Part shown: one piece after another, positions 8,561 through 16,269 of the stretch
Position numbering within the stretch: position 1 is the stretch's first letter
Layout: each line of letters begins with the position of its first letter
Position numbers and translations under genes: made by a program
Notes under the pieces: model-generated
Database searches by the model: none
The model's input: only the letters and a program-made list of their open reading frames with translations
Told to the model about the DNA's origin: nothing
Source of the DNA: Bacteroidales bacterium
GTDB lineage: Bacteria; Bacteroidota; Bacteroidia; Bacteroidales; F082
Assembly (NCBI GenBank): GCA_017427985.1
Contig: JAFRRS010000001.1
Location: 62,001 to 126,000, forward strand
DNA: 64,000 bases
Direction: 5' to 3'

Positions 8561-9817
8561 ATGGACAGAATTATTGAAAAGAAAAAAGGTATCAATGTGA
8601 TTTTCACCAAGAAAGCAGTGCCGTTTTGGCTTGGTGCGCTGCTGCTGGCGTTTATCGTATGGCTCGTGGCGAGAGACGACTCGAAGAAACTGCGGGTGAA
8701 CATGGACAACATCAGCGTGAGCGCAGTGACGCTCGGACAGTTTAACGACTACATCCGCATCAGCGGACAGGTGGCGCCGATTACGACTATTCAGATCAGT
8801 CCGCTGGAGGGAGGCGTGGTGCAGGAGATTGTCACCGAGGAAGGCAGCAAGGTCAAGAAAGGCGATGTGATTCTCATCCTTAGCAACGAAAACCTTGACA
8901 TGCAGATTCTGAATTCAGAGGCCGACCTTGCCGAGAAAGAGAACATCCTCCGAAACACCATGATTCAGATGGAACAGCAGAAACTGAGCGTGGAGCAGGA
9001 GAAACTGCAGCTGCAGATGGACGTGCGCCGCAACAAACGCAACTACGAGGCGCAGAAGGCCTTGTTTGACGACGGTCTCATCGCGAAAGAGGAGTTTTTG
9101 AAGGCTGAAGAGGACTATCAGCTCTCGGCGAGCCGTCTGAAACTGGTTGAAAATCGCGCCAAGCAGGACAGCCTTTATCGTTCGGTGGAAATCAACCAGA
9201 TGCAGGAGAGCCTCGACAACATGCGCCGCAACATGATGATGATTCGCAAGCGTAAGGATAACCTCACGATAAAGGCTCCTATTGACGGCGAGCTTGGACT
9301 TTTGGACGTGGTTTTAGGTCAGTCGGTGGCGGCAGGCTCGAGAATTGGACAGATTAACAACCTCGACAGCTATAAGATTGAGGCTCAGATAGATGAGCAT
9401 TACATCGACCGTGTGACAGCAGGCTTGGATGCCACCTTCGAGCGTCAGAGCGAGCGTTATCAGGCACAGATTCGCAAGGTGTATCCGGAGGTGCGCGACG
9501 GCAAGTTCAAGGCCGATTTCAAGTTTGTGGGACAGCAGCCCGAGAACATCCGCAGCGGCCAGACGTATTACCTGAATCTGCAGCTCGGACAGCCTGTTGA
9601 GGCGGTTTTAATACCTCGCGGAGCGTTCTATCAGAAGACTGGCGGCAAGTGGATTTACGTTGTGAGTTCCGACGGCACCAAAGCCGTGAAACGCGACATC
9701 CGTATCGGTCGCCAGAACCCTCAGTATTATGAGGTGATTGAGGGCTTGGAACCAGGTGAAAAGGTGATTACTTCATCGTATGATAATTTCGGAGATTCAG
9801 ATGTTTTGATATTCTAA
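8561..9817 (+). CDS. HlyD/AcrA-type periplasmic adaptor
   Basis: A 418-residue membrane fusion protein joining the inner-membrane ABC transporter to the outer-membrane channel. One N-terminal membrane helix (about 21-38, FWLGALLLAFIVWLVA) is followed by a lipoyl half-motif (about 66-108, GQVAP...VVQEIVTEEGSKVKKGD). A long coiled-coil hairpin (about 120-225) comes next, then the second lipoyl half (TIKAPIDGELG) and a beta-barrel domain. It lies 11 bases before permease 1 and is presumably co-transcribed with it. Confidence 0.92.
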   Translation: MDRIIEKKKGINVIFTKKAVPFWLGALLLAFIVWLVARDDSKKLRVNMDNISVSAVTLGQFNDYIRISGQVAPITTIQISPLEGGVVQEIVTEEGSKVKKGDVILILSNENLDMQILNSEADLAEKENILRNTMIQMEQQKLSVEQEKLQLQMDVRRNKRNYEAQKALFDDGLIAKEEFLKAEEDYQLSASRLKLVENRAKQDSLYRSVEINQMQESLDNMRRNMMMIRKRKDNLTIKAPIDGELGLLDVVLGQSVAAGSRIGQINNLDSYKIEAQIDEHYIDRVTAGLDATFERQSERYQAQIRKVYPEVRDGKFKADFKFVGQQPENIRSGQTYYLNLQLGQPVEAVLIPRGAFYQKTGGKWIYVVSSDGTKAVKRDIRIGRQNPQYYEVIEGLEPGEKVITSSYDNFGDSDVLIF

Positions 9818-9828
9818 TAAAATTAACC

Positions 9829-12159
9829 ATGAACTCATTTATAAACTTCCTGAAAAGAAACAAGCTTTACGCCCTGATTAACCTGCTGGGGCTGACAGTC
9901 TCGATGGCTTTCGTGCTGCTGCTGGCGGTGTATGTGCAGCGACAACTCTCCACTGACGCATTCCAGAAAAACGCCGACCGCATCTATGTCATCACCAACG
10001 AGGAGAGCGTCAACATGGGATACTGGCTCGACAAACATCTGCGCGGGCAGTTTCCTGAAATCGAGAAATCGACATGCGTGGCTAATGTGTCGATTGCCTC
10101 GGAATACAAAATCGACGGCGAGACCGTTTATGGCAACACCATCGCTGTCGACTCATGCTTCTTCGAGATGTTCAGCTACGACCTTGTGAAAGGCTCGAAA
10201 GACGACTGGAGAATCTCGTGTGACCGCTGCATGGTGAGCGAGGAGTTCGCCAACGCGCATTTCGGCGACAAAGACCCCGTCGGACGGCAGATGTCGATAA
10301 GTGACGAGGGCGAATCATACCCGCTGACCGTTTGCGGTGTCTTTAAAGACTTCGGCAACAGCATCCTCAAGACCCCCGATGTGCTTATCCGTGGCGATAT
10401 TTTAACAAAAATCAACCATTCGCATGACGAATACATGAGCAACGCCGCGGCAGGTGTAACTTTTGTTATGACCTATCCTGATGCCGATTTGATGGCACGT
10501 CACGACGACATCTTGAACTGGTGCGAGGAGAATTTCTGGATTTACAAACACAAATATGACGAGATACGCATCATCCCGTTGCGAGACATGTATTTCCTCA
10601 ACAACGGCAACTACGACTGGACGGGAGCGTTGAATTTCGGCGATCGCTCGTTTGTGAACCTGCTTCTCGCCATGTGCCTGATGCTCTTGCTATTCGCAAT
10701 TTTGAACTATGTGAACCTCTCCACAGCTCTCATCGGATTCCGTGCCAAGGAGATGGCGACGAGAAGGCTCGTTGGAGCGACAAAAACAGGCATTTTCATG
10801 AAGATGATAGGGGAGAGCACCCTGCTTTGCGCCGTGGCGATGGGACTGGCGATTTTGCTTGCCGAGGCATTGTCACCGGCGGCAACACGTGTCTTGGATT
10901 ATCAAATCTCTATTTTCGGAGCAGTAAGTTTAGTTAATATTTTAGTTGTCATTGCGTTGATGGTGATTCTCGGCTTAATCGCCGGCATCGTGCCAGCCCT
11001 GCTGATACAGAAAGCGCAGCCTATCGAGATTGTGCGCGGCTCGCTGCGGTTGAAGACCAAGACGGTGTACAGCCGAATCATCATCACGCTGCAAAATGTC
11101 ATCACCGTGGTGATGCTCGTCGCCGCCCTGACGATGTACTTGCAGATTCGCAACCTCATCACCGCCGATTTGGGTTATAACACCAAAGATATCTTGATGA
11201 TTGGCAACGCTTACGGCCAACTGGGCGAAATCAGGCCATTGCTTGATGCCTATCGTGCCGAGCCGTTTGTGGAAGACGTGGGACAAGGCGACGGCATCCC
11301 GTTGCAAGGCACCAACAACTGGACGATGGAGCTTGGCAACGGCAACTGGGTCTCGTTCCAGCAGATTCATGGCGACCAGCATTATTTCGACATCCTCGGC
11401 ATCCGAGTGAAGCAGGACAACCAGCTTGCAGAACCTGCCTATTGGCTCAACGAATACGCCTTTAATGAGATTGGAATCGACGAATCGGCAACGACGTTTG
11501 AGTCCGCTCAGAATGGGACTTTCAAAATCGGAGGCATCTATTATGACTTCAAAATCAGACCGTTGGAGGCACAGCAGTCGTCGGCTTTGATATATAACAG
11601 AGGTGAAGACTGGGATGAAGACTGGCCGTGGACCATTCTCGTGAAGGTCAGGGGCGACCACAAAGAGGCTTATGCCAGATTGGAAAAGGTGACGAATGAA
11701 GTTATGCCTGGCAAGCTTTTTGGCGCCAATTACATGGAAGATATGATAGAAGACTGTTTCGTCGACGAGAGCCGCATCCTCCGCATAGTGCTGGTGTTCA
11801 CCTTGCTCTCGATGCTGGTGTCGGGTCTCGGCTTGTTTGCGATGAGCTCGTATTACATGCAGCAGCAGCATCGCAGCGTAGCGGTGAAGAAGGTGTTCGG
11901 TGCCGACTACAATGGCGTGTTGCGCGAGCTGGTGCTGTCGTTCATGAAGATGGTCGGCGTGGCGTTCGTCATCGGCATCCCGGTGGCATGGCTTGTGGTG
12001 CATCGCTGGCTTGAAGGCTACTCGCACCGCATCAGCCTCTCATGGTGGATATTCGTGCTGGCAGGCCTCGTCGTGCTTCTGATGGCATTCATAGCAGTCA
12101 TCTGGCAAAGCGTGCGGACAGCTAAAGCCAATCCGGCAACAGTGTTGAAAAAAGAATAA
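9829..12159 (+). CDS. MacB/FtsX-type ABC permease 1
   Basis: A 776-residue permease without its own ATPase. One N-terminal helix (about 15-37) is followed by a MacB-type periplasmic core domain, then three FtsX helices (about 280-400). These carry the cytoplasmic coupling segment RAKEMATRRLVGATKTGIF. A second periplasmic core and second FtsX unit follow (about 660-770, with HRSVAVKKVFGADYNGVL). It ends NPATVLKKE like its paralogues. Closest in pattern to permease 4 (18691). Together with the adaptor and the TolC-like channel it suggests MacAB-like export; the substrate is unknown. Confidence 0.9.
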   Translation: MNSFINFLKRNKLYALINLLGLTVSMAFVLLLAVYVQRQLSTDAFQKNADRIYVITNEESVNMGYWLDKHLRGQFPEIEKSTCVANVSIASEYKIDGETVYGNTIAVDSCFFEMFSYDLVKGSKDDWRISCDRCMVSEEFANAHFGDKDPVGRQMSISDEGESYPLTVCGVFKDFGNSILKTPDVLIRGDILTKINHSHDEYMSNAAAGVTFVMTYPDADLMARHDDILNWCEENFWIYKHKYDEIRIIPLRDMYFLNNGNYDWTGALNFGDRSFVNLLLAMCLMLLLFAILNYVNLSTALIGFRAKEMATRRLVGATKTGIFMKMIGESTLLCAVAMGLAILLAEALSPAATRVLDYQISIFGAVSLVNILVVIALMVILGLIAGIVPALLIQKAQPIEIVRGSLRLKTKTVYSRIIITLQNVITVVMLVAALTMYLQIRNLITADLGYNTKDILMIGNAYGQLGEIRPLLDAYRAEPFVEDVGQGDGIPLQGTNNWTMELGNGNWVSFQQIHGDQHYFDILGIRVKQDNQLAEPAYWLNEYAFNEIGIDESATTFESAQNGTFKIGGIYYDFKIRPLEAQQSSALIYNRGEDWDEDWPWTILVKVRGDHKEAYARLEKVTNEVMPGKLFGANYMEDMIEDCFVDESRILRIVLVFTLLSMLVSGLGLFAMSSYYMQQQHRSVAVKKVFGADYNGVLRELVLSFMKMVGVAFVIGIPVAWLVVHRWLEGYSHRISLSWWIFVLAGLVVLLMAFIAVIWQSVRTAKANPATVLKKE

Positions 12160-12250
12160 TTAGTCTTTAGTTTTTAGTCGTTAGTCATTAGTCATTAGTA
12201 TTAGACGATGCTAAAAACTAGAGTCTAAAGACTAGCGACTAAAGACTTAA
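12160..12250 (+). repeat. Long hairpin of 7-base tandem units
   Basis: Directly after the permease 1 stop codon, units such as TTTAGTC, GTTAGTC and ATTAGTC repeat in the left arm. Their complements (GACTAAA, GACTAGC, CTAAAGA) repeat in the right arm. The whole gap can fold into an imperfect stem-loop ending 12 bases before the next ATG. It is the same type as 53013-53098 and 55644-55757. Confidence 0.75.
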
Positions 12251-12262
12251 AAAAATACAACA

Positions 12263-14632
12263 ATGTCTAGAATTATCAAAAAAGGAAAAACAGCCCTTGC
12301 TTCATCAATCCTGAACATCTTGGGCTTGACGGCAGCCTTTGCCGCGCTTTACATCATCCTTGTGCAGGTACACCACGACCTCACCTACAACAAGGGGCTT
12401 AAGGACAGCGACCGGATTTATGTCATTACGAAGCAAGAGTCCCGATCCACTGGCTATTCGTCTTATCTGTGTCGCCCCATTGGGGAGTATGTGGTCAATG
12501 CTTCCCCTGACATTGAAGCTGGCGGCTGCGGTCGCATTGCGGGTGTTCCCGCCAAGATTCGCGTGAGAGACGACCAGTCGCCTGTTTCAGGGTCGCAAGT
12601 CGCCTTAAACAAAGGTGCCCGTGAGGTGTTCGGATTTGAACTGGTGGCCGGCAACTGGGACGATTTGACAGGCGCGGCCTTAGCTGTATCGGAATCGATG
12701 GCTAAGCGTCTCGGCGTCCAAGTGGGTGACGTTGTGAAAAATCTTGCCGAAACAAAATGGATAGAAACGACCATCGTAGCCATCTATAAGGACATGCCGA
12801 AGCACAGCGACCTCTCATCTTTTGATATGGTTTGGAACATGCCTGATGCTCGGCTCGATGAATGGAAGGAGTTTTCGTACTTCTATTATTTGAAACTGCG
12901 TGAAGGTGCCGACCCCGAGGCAATCACAGAGGTGGCAAAGCCGGTCTGTAAGCAATTTTTCAGCGAGATGAATGGCGGCATTGAGGTTTCGGATGATGAT
13001 GTCAAATTCGGGATTCGCCCCGTGCTGCTGACAGAGATGTATTTCGCCGACCCCAACGCCAACTATACAGTTGGAAAGATGGGAAACCGCACCACTACCA
13101 TCACTTTGCTTGTCATCGCCATCTTTGTGGTGCTTATCGCTTTCATCAATTACATCAACTTCTTCTTTGCGATGGTGCCGTTGCGCCTGAAGAGTATCAA
13201 CACTCGGAAGATATTGGGCAGCAGCCGTTTCCAGTTGGTAATGTCGTCGGTGGGCGAGTCACTATTGATGGTGATTATCGCCCTTGGCTTGGCAGTGGCT
13301 GTGGTTACATTGTTTAAGCAATCCACATTGGCTGCCCTGATTGACACCTCGCTGGATTTCGGCCAAAACTGGGGCATCGTCGCTTTGACCGTTGGCTTGG
13401 CATTACTCATTTCAGTGGTTGCAAGCATTTATCCTGCTTTGTTTGCCACATCGTTCAATCCTGCTTTCGCTTTGAAAGGCACTCTTGGTACCACACAGAA
13501 AGGCAAAGCTTTCCGAATTGGTTTGATTGGTTTGCAGTTTACAGTATCTATTATTTTGATTATCTGTGCGATATTCATCCATGAACAACGTCAGTACATG
13601 CTGAATCATGACATGGGTTTCAATCAGGAATGCCTGTTGCAGTCGCGGGTGTCGTGGAACCTTGCCACCAACCGCCAAGCCGTTGAGAACCAATTGAAAG
13701 CCGATGCCGCCATTAAGGATATTGCTTGGGGCGCAGGGGGCTTTATTAAAGACACTCGTATGAGTTGGGGCCGCAAAGTGCATGGCGAGGATGCTGGGTG
13801 GCAGGTCTATCCCGTCTCGTGGAACTTCCTGCGCTTTATGGGCATCGACATTGTAGAAGGCCGTGATTTCACTGAGGCTGATGAACAATCTACAGGAACA
13901 TACATCTTCAATGAATTCGCACGTGACTATTACAATATTACCCTTGATGATCAAATTGGTGGCCATGATGACCAAATTGCCGAGATTGCCGGTTTCTGCA
14001 AGGACTTCAACTTTTGTGCATTGCGAAATGGCATGGGACCGTTTGCCTTCTATGTGTATGGCAAGGACCCGTGGAATATTTGCAACATGCTCTTCATCCG
14101 CACCGAACCTGGCGTGGATGTCCCCGCCTTGAAGGAGCGCATCTCCAAAACTCTCAAAGACCTCGATCCCGATTGGGCCGAGGGCGTTGATATTGAGGTA
14201 ACGCCTTTCAGTCAAGCCCTCGCAAACCAATACAAAAAGGAGCAAAACCTCTCGAAATTGGTCACTCTGTTCACGATTTTGGCCATCGTCATCTCGCTGA
14301 TGGGCGTGTTCGGCTTGGTGATGTTCGAGACAGAGCACCGCCGCAAGGAAATCGGCATCCGTCGTGTGCATGGCGCCACAGTGCAGCAGATTCTCACCAT
14401 GTTCAACTCACGCTTCGTGAAAATCGTCTTGGTGTGCTTCGTCATAGCGGTGCCAGTGAGCATCATCATCATGAACCGCTATCTTGAGGGCTTCGCCTAC
14501 CGTGTGCCGCTGTACATCTGGGTGTTTGCGATATCATTGTTGGCAGTCCTGGCAATAACAATAGCCGTCGTTACGTTGAGAAGCTTGAGAGCCGCCACGG
14601 TGAATCCGGTGAAGTCGTTGAGGAGTGAATAA
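12263..14632 (+). CDS. MacB/FtsX-type ABC permease 2
   Basis: A 789-residue permease of the same two-unit plan as permease 1. The helix at about 13-32 precedes periplasmic core 1. The FtsX helices (about 275-410) carry LRLKSINTRKILGSSRFQL as coupling loop. Periplasmic core 2 and the last three helices (about 670-785) follow, with EHRRKEIGIRRVHGATVQQIL. The end is NPVKSLRSE. Sequence is clearly diverged from permease 1, so this is an old duplication. It converges on the AAA gene at 14656. Confidence 0.9.
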   Translation: MSRIIKKGKTALASSILNILGLTAAFAALYIILVQVHHDLTYNKGLKDSDRIYVITKQESRSTGYSSYLCRPIGEYVVNASPDIEAGGCGRIAGVPAKIRVRDDQSPVSGSQVALNKGAREVFGFELVAGNWDDLTGAALAVSESMAKRLGVQVGDVVKNLAETKWIETTIVAIYKDMPKHSDLSSFDMVWNMPDARLDEWKEFSYFYYLKLREGADPEAITEVAKPVCKQFFSEMNGGIEVSDDDVKFGIRPVLLTEMYFADPNANYTVGKMGNRTTTITLLVIAIFVVLIAFINYINFFFAMVPLRLKSINTRKILGSSRFQLVMSSVGESLLMVIIALGLAVAVVTLFKQSTLAALIDTSLDFGQNWGIVALTVGLALLISVVASIYPALFATSFNPAFALKGTLGTTQKGKAFRIGLIGLQFTVSIILIICAIFIHEQRQYMLNHDMGFNQECLLQSRVSWNLATNRQAVENQLKADAAIKDIAWGAGGFIKDTRMSWGRKVHGEDAGWQVYPVSWNFLRFMGIDIVEGRDFTEADEQSTGTYIFNEFARDYYNITLDDQIGGHDDQIAEIAGFCKDFNFCALRNGMGPFAFYVYGKDPWNICNMLFIRTEPGVDVPALKERISKTLKDLDPDWAEGVDIEVTPFSQALANQYKKEQNLSKLVTLFTILAIVISLMGVFGLVMFETEHRRKEIGIRRVHGATVQQILTMFNSRFVKIVLVCFVIAVPVSIIIMNRYLEGFAYRVPLYIWVFAISLLAVLAITIAVVTLRSLRAATVNPVKSLRSE

Positions 14633-14655
14633 ATTATGGCTATTCTAAAAAGCAA

Positions 14656-15996
14656 TTACATCGGCCTGAACACAATCTTTTTGTTTGGAAGTTCTCTTTC
14701 ACGTAGATACATCAACATATACACAGGCAGATAGATGTTTCGGTCGAGAATTTCAATGTTCTTTGTCGTAAATACAAAAGCCTCTTTTATCGCATATTCC
14801 TCGTTTTTCATTACATTGCAGAGGGCGTTATGCCGTTTGTAATCCTTCCCTGATTTTATCTCTATCGGGAGAACTTGGCCGTCGTGTTCAATGACGAAAT
14901 CAAGTTCTCCCTGCTTTTTGCTGTTGAAATAGTAAAGGTCGTAACCGTGTGAGTGCAATTCTTGTGCGGCAAAATTCTCAAAAACGGCACCAAAGTTCGT
15001 ATTGATTTCGCCAATCATGATATTGAGTTGAAAACCTGATGAGTACATGCAGGACAGCAGGCCGACATCATTAAGAAACAGCTTGAACAAGTTGCGTTGT
15101 TCATTGAGTTTCAACGGCACACAGGGTTTGTCGACATTATATGTGGGTATGCCAACCCCTGCATCGGTCAGCCAAAGGAAACTGTTCTCGTATTTTTCGA
15201 ATTTCGCCCTGTCGTTCAGCGATTTAAGAATAAACCGTTTGTTTTGGGCATTGAGTTCCGATGGAATCCTGTCAAAAATCTCTTTGATGAATAGTTTGTT
15301 GTCGGAAATGTACTTGGAAATGTCTTTCTTATACAGTTTTATGATGTTCTCTTGTTCGTGTCTGACATCTTGCATATTGTTGGTTTCCAGATATTTCGAA
15401 ACGACAGCCGGCATTCCACCAATTACAAGATAGAGGCGAAGCAACTCCATCATCTTTTCATGCACAACTGGGTCGACGGGAATTCTTTTTTCGAAACATT
15501 CATGAAGATGTGCCATCACATCATCACTCATGCCTAAAGCCTGTGCGAATTCATCAAAATCAAGCGGATACATCTCCTTTTCAGCCATATAACCAACGGG
15601 TACGCTTCGTAAGTCTTTCAATTCGACACCTAAAAGAGAGCCGCTCATGACATAACGATAGCTTCCTTCATCAACGAGAAACTTAATCGCAGTGACGATT
15701 TCCGGGCATTCCTGCACCTCGTCGAAAAAAATCAAGGTTTTGCCTTGTTCCAATTTTGTGTCGGTCATCGCGGAAATGCGCAGCAAAATGTCGTTTGTGT
15801 CGATTGGATTGGCGAAGATGGACTTGAGTTTAGGATTTCTGATGAAATTGAATTCCACAAAATGCTTGAATGTTTCTTCGCCTACTTTGCGTATGGCGTA
15901 GGTCTTTCCAACTTGTCGTGCACCTGTTACGAGAAGTGATTTCTTATCATTCAAAAAGAAATCTTTCAAATAGCTGTAAATCTTTCTATTAACCAT
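14656..15996 (-). CDS. AAA ATPase with C-terminal DUF4143 domain
   Basis: A 446-residue ATPase of the widespread Bacteroidota AAA/DUF4143 group. Walker A GARQVGKTYAIRK (about 20-32), Walker B TLIFFDEVQEC (about 88-98) and the sensor-like YVMSGSLLGVEL are intact. The C-terminal part contains GELDFVIEHDGQVLPIEIKSGK (about 365-386), a PD-(D/E)XK-like D...E-x-K pattern. Its cellular role is not established; such genes are often strain-variable. It lies in opposite orientation between the two halves of the efflux locus. Upstream, three 15-bp repeats recur every 33 bases. Confidence 0.85.
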   Translation of the reverse strand: MVNRKIYSYLKDFFLNDKKSLLVTGARQVGKTYAIRKVGEETFKHFVEFNFIRNPKLKSIFANPIDTNDILLRISAMTDTKLEQGKTLIFFDEVQECPEIVTAIKFLVDEGSYRYVMSGSLLGVELKDLRSVPVGYMAEKEMYPLDFDEFAQALGMSDDVMAHLHECFEKRIPVDPVVHEKMMELLRLYLVIGGMPAVVSKYLETNNMQDVRHEQENIIKLYKKDISKYISDNKLFIKEIFDRIPSELNAQNKRFILKSLNDRAKFEKYENSFLWLTDAGVGIPTYNVDKPCVPLKLNEQRNLFKLFLNDVGLLSCMYSSGFQLNIMIGEINTNFGAVFENFAAQELHSHGYDLYYFNSKKQGELDFVIEHDGQVLPIEIKSGKDYKRHNALCNVMKNEEYAIKEAFVFTTKNIEILDRNIYLPVYMLMYLRERELPNKKIVFRPM

Positions 15997-16003
15997 TGTA
16001 TAA

Positions 16004-16084
16004 TGCTTTTTTCCAACCGCAAATATACGACTATTTTGCTTTTTTCCAACCTAAATTTTATTATTTTTATGCTTTTTTCCAACT
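16004..16084 (-). repeat. Three 15-bp direct repeats with 33-bp period
   Basis: TGCTTTTTTCCAACC at 16004-16018 and 16037-16051 and TGCTTTTTTCCAACT at 16070-16084 are spaced exactly 33 bases apart. Read toward the AAA gene they are GGTTGGAAAAAAGCA. They fill the promoter region of that gene, and the first is 8 bases before its ATG. The three-turn spacing suggests cooperative binding of a regulator, possibly the gene product itself. Confidence 0.8.
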
Positions 16085-16132
16085 TTTATATAAAAATATG
16101 GAAATAGCTTACAAATGGTTTACTCGTTTAAT

Positions 16133-16171
16133 TGTAAAATTTCTTTACACTCACTGTAAAATTTTTTTACA
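16133..16171 (+). promoter_or_regulatory. Tandem 17-bp palindromes upstream of permease 3
   Basis: TGTAAAATTTCTTTACA (16133-16149) and TGTAAAATTTTTTTACA (16155-16171), 22 bases apart. The last ends 53 bases before the GG of the -24 box, against 54 at the tolC-like gene. Candidate binding sites for the locus's NtrC-type regulator. Confidence 0.75.
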
Positions 16172-16222
16172 CTTTTTATTTTGCCAAAAATGTATTTCAT
16201 TGATTTAGAATGATTTGCATTT

Positions 16223-16239
16223 TTGGCATGATTATTGCA
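16223..16239 (+). promoter_or_regulatory. Sigma-54-type promoter for permease 3
   Basis: TTGGCATGATTATTGCA: GG at 16225-16226 and GC at 16237-16238, with the exact ten-base gap of the TGGCAC-N5-TTGC consensus. The expected transcript start near 16250 is 20 bases before the ATG. Confidence 0.8.
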
Positions 16240-16269
16240 TCATTATTAATGTTTTTACGTTATTAATGT

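Noticed and set aside
8395-8577. 60-residue reading frame between channel and adaptor genes
   Set aside because: It is translated from the hairpin chain, has a Cys-rich random composition and overlaps the adaptor start.
10975-12027. 350-residue minus-strand reading frame
   Set aside because: It lies antisense to permease 1, has a His/Gln/Arg-rich composition typical of antisense frames, no domain pattern and no promoter.
13412-14371. 319-residue minus-strand reading frame
   Set aside because: Antisense to permease 2, whose family motifs are continuous across the region.
16004-16084. Possible CRISPR-like array
   Set aside because: Only three 15-bp units with 18-bp spacers, AT-rich and in a promoter region; no cas genes nearby.
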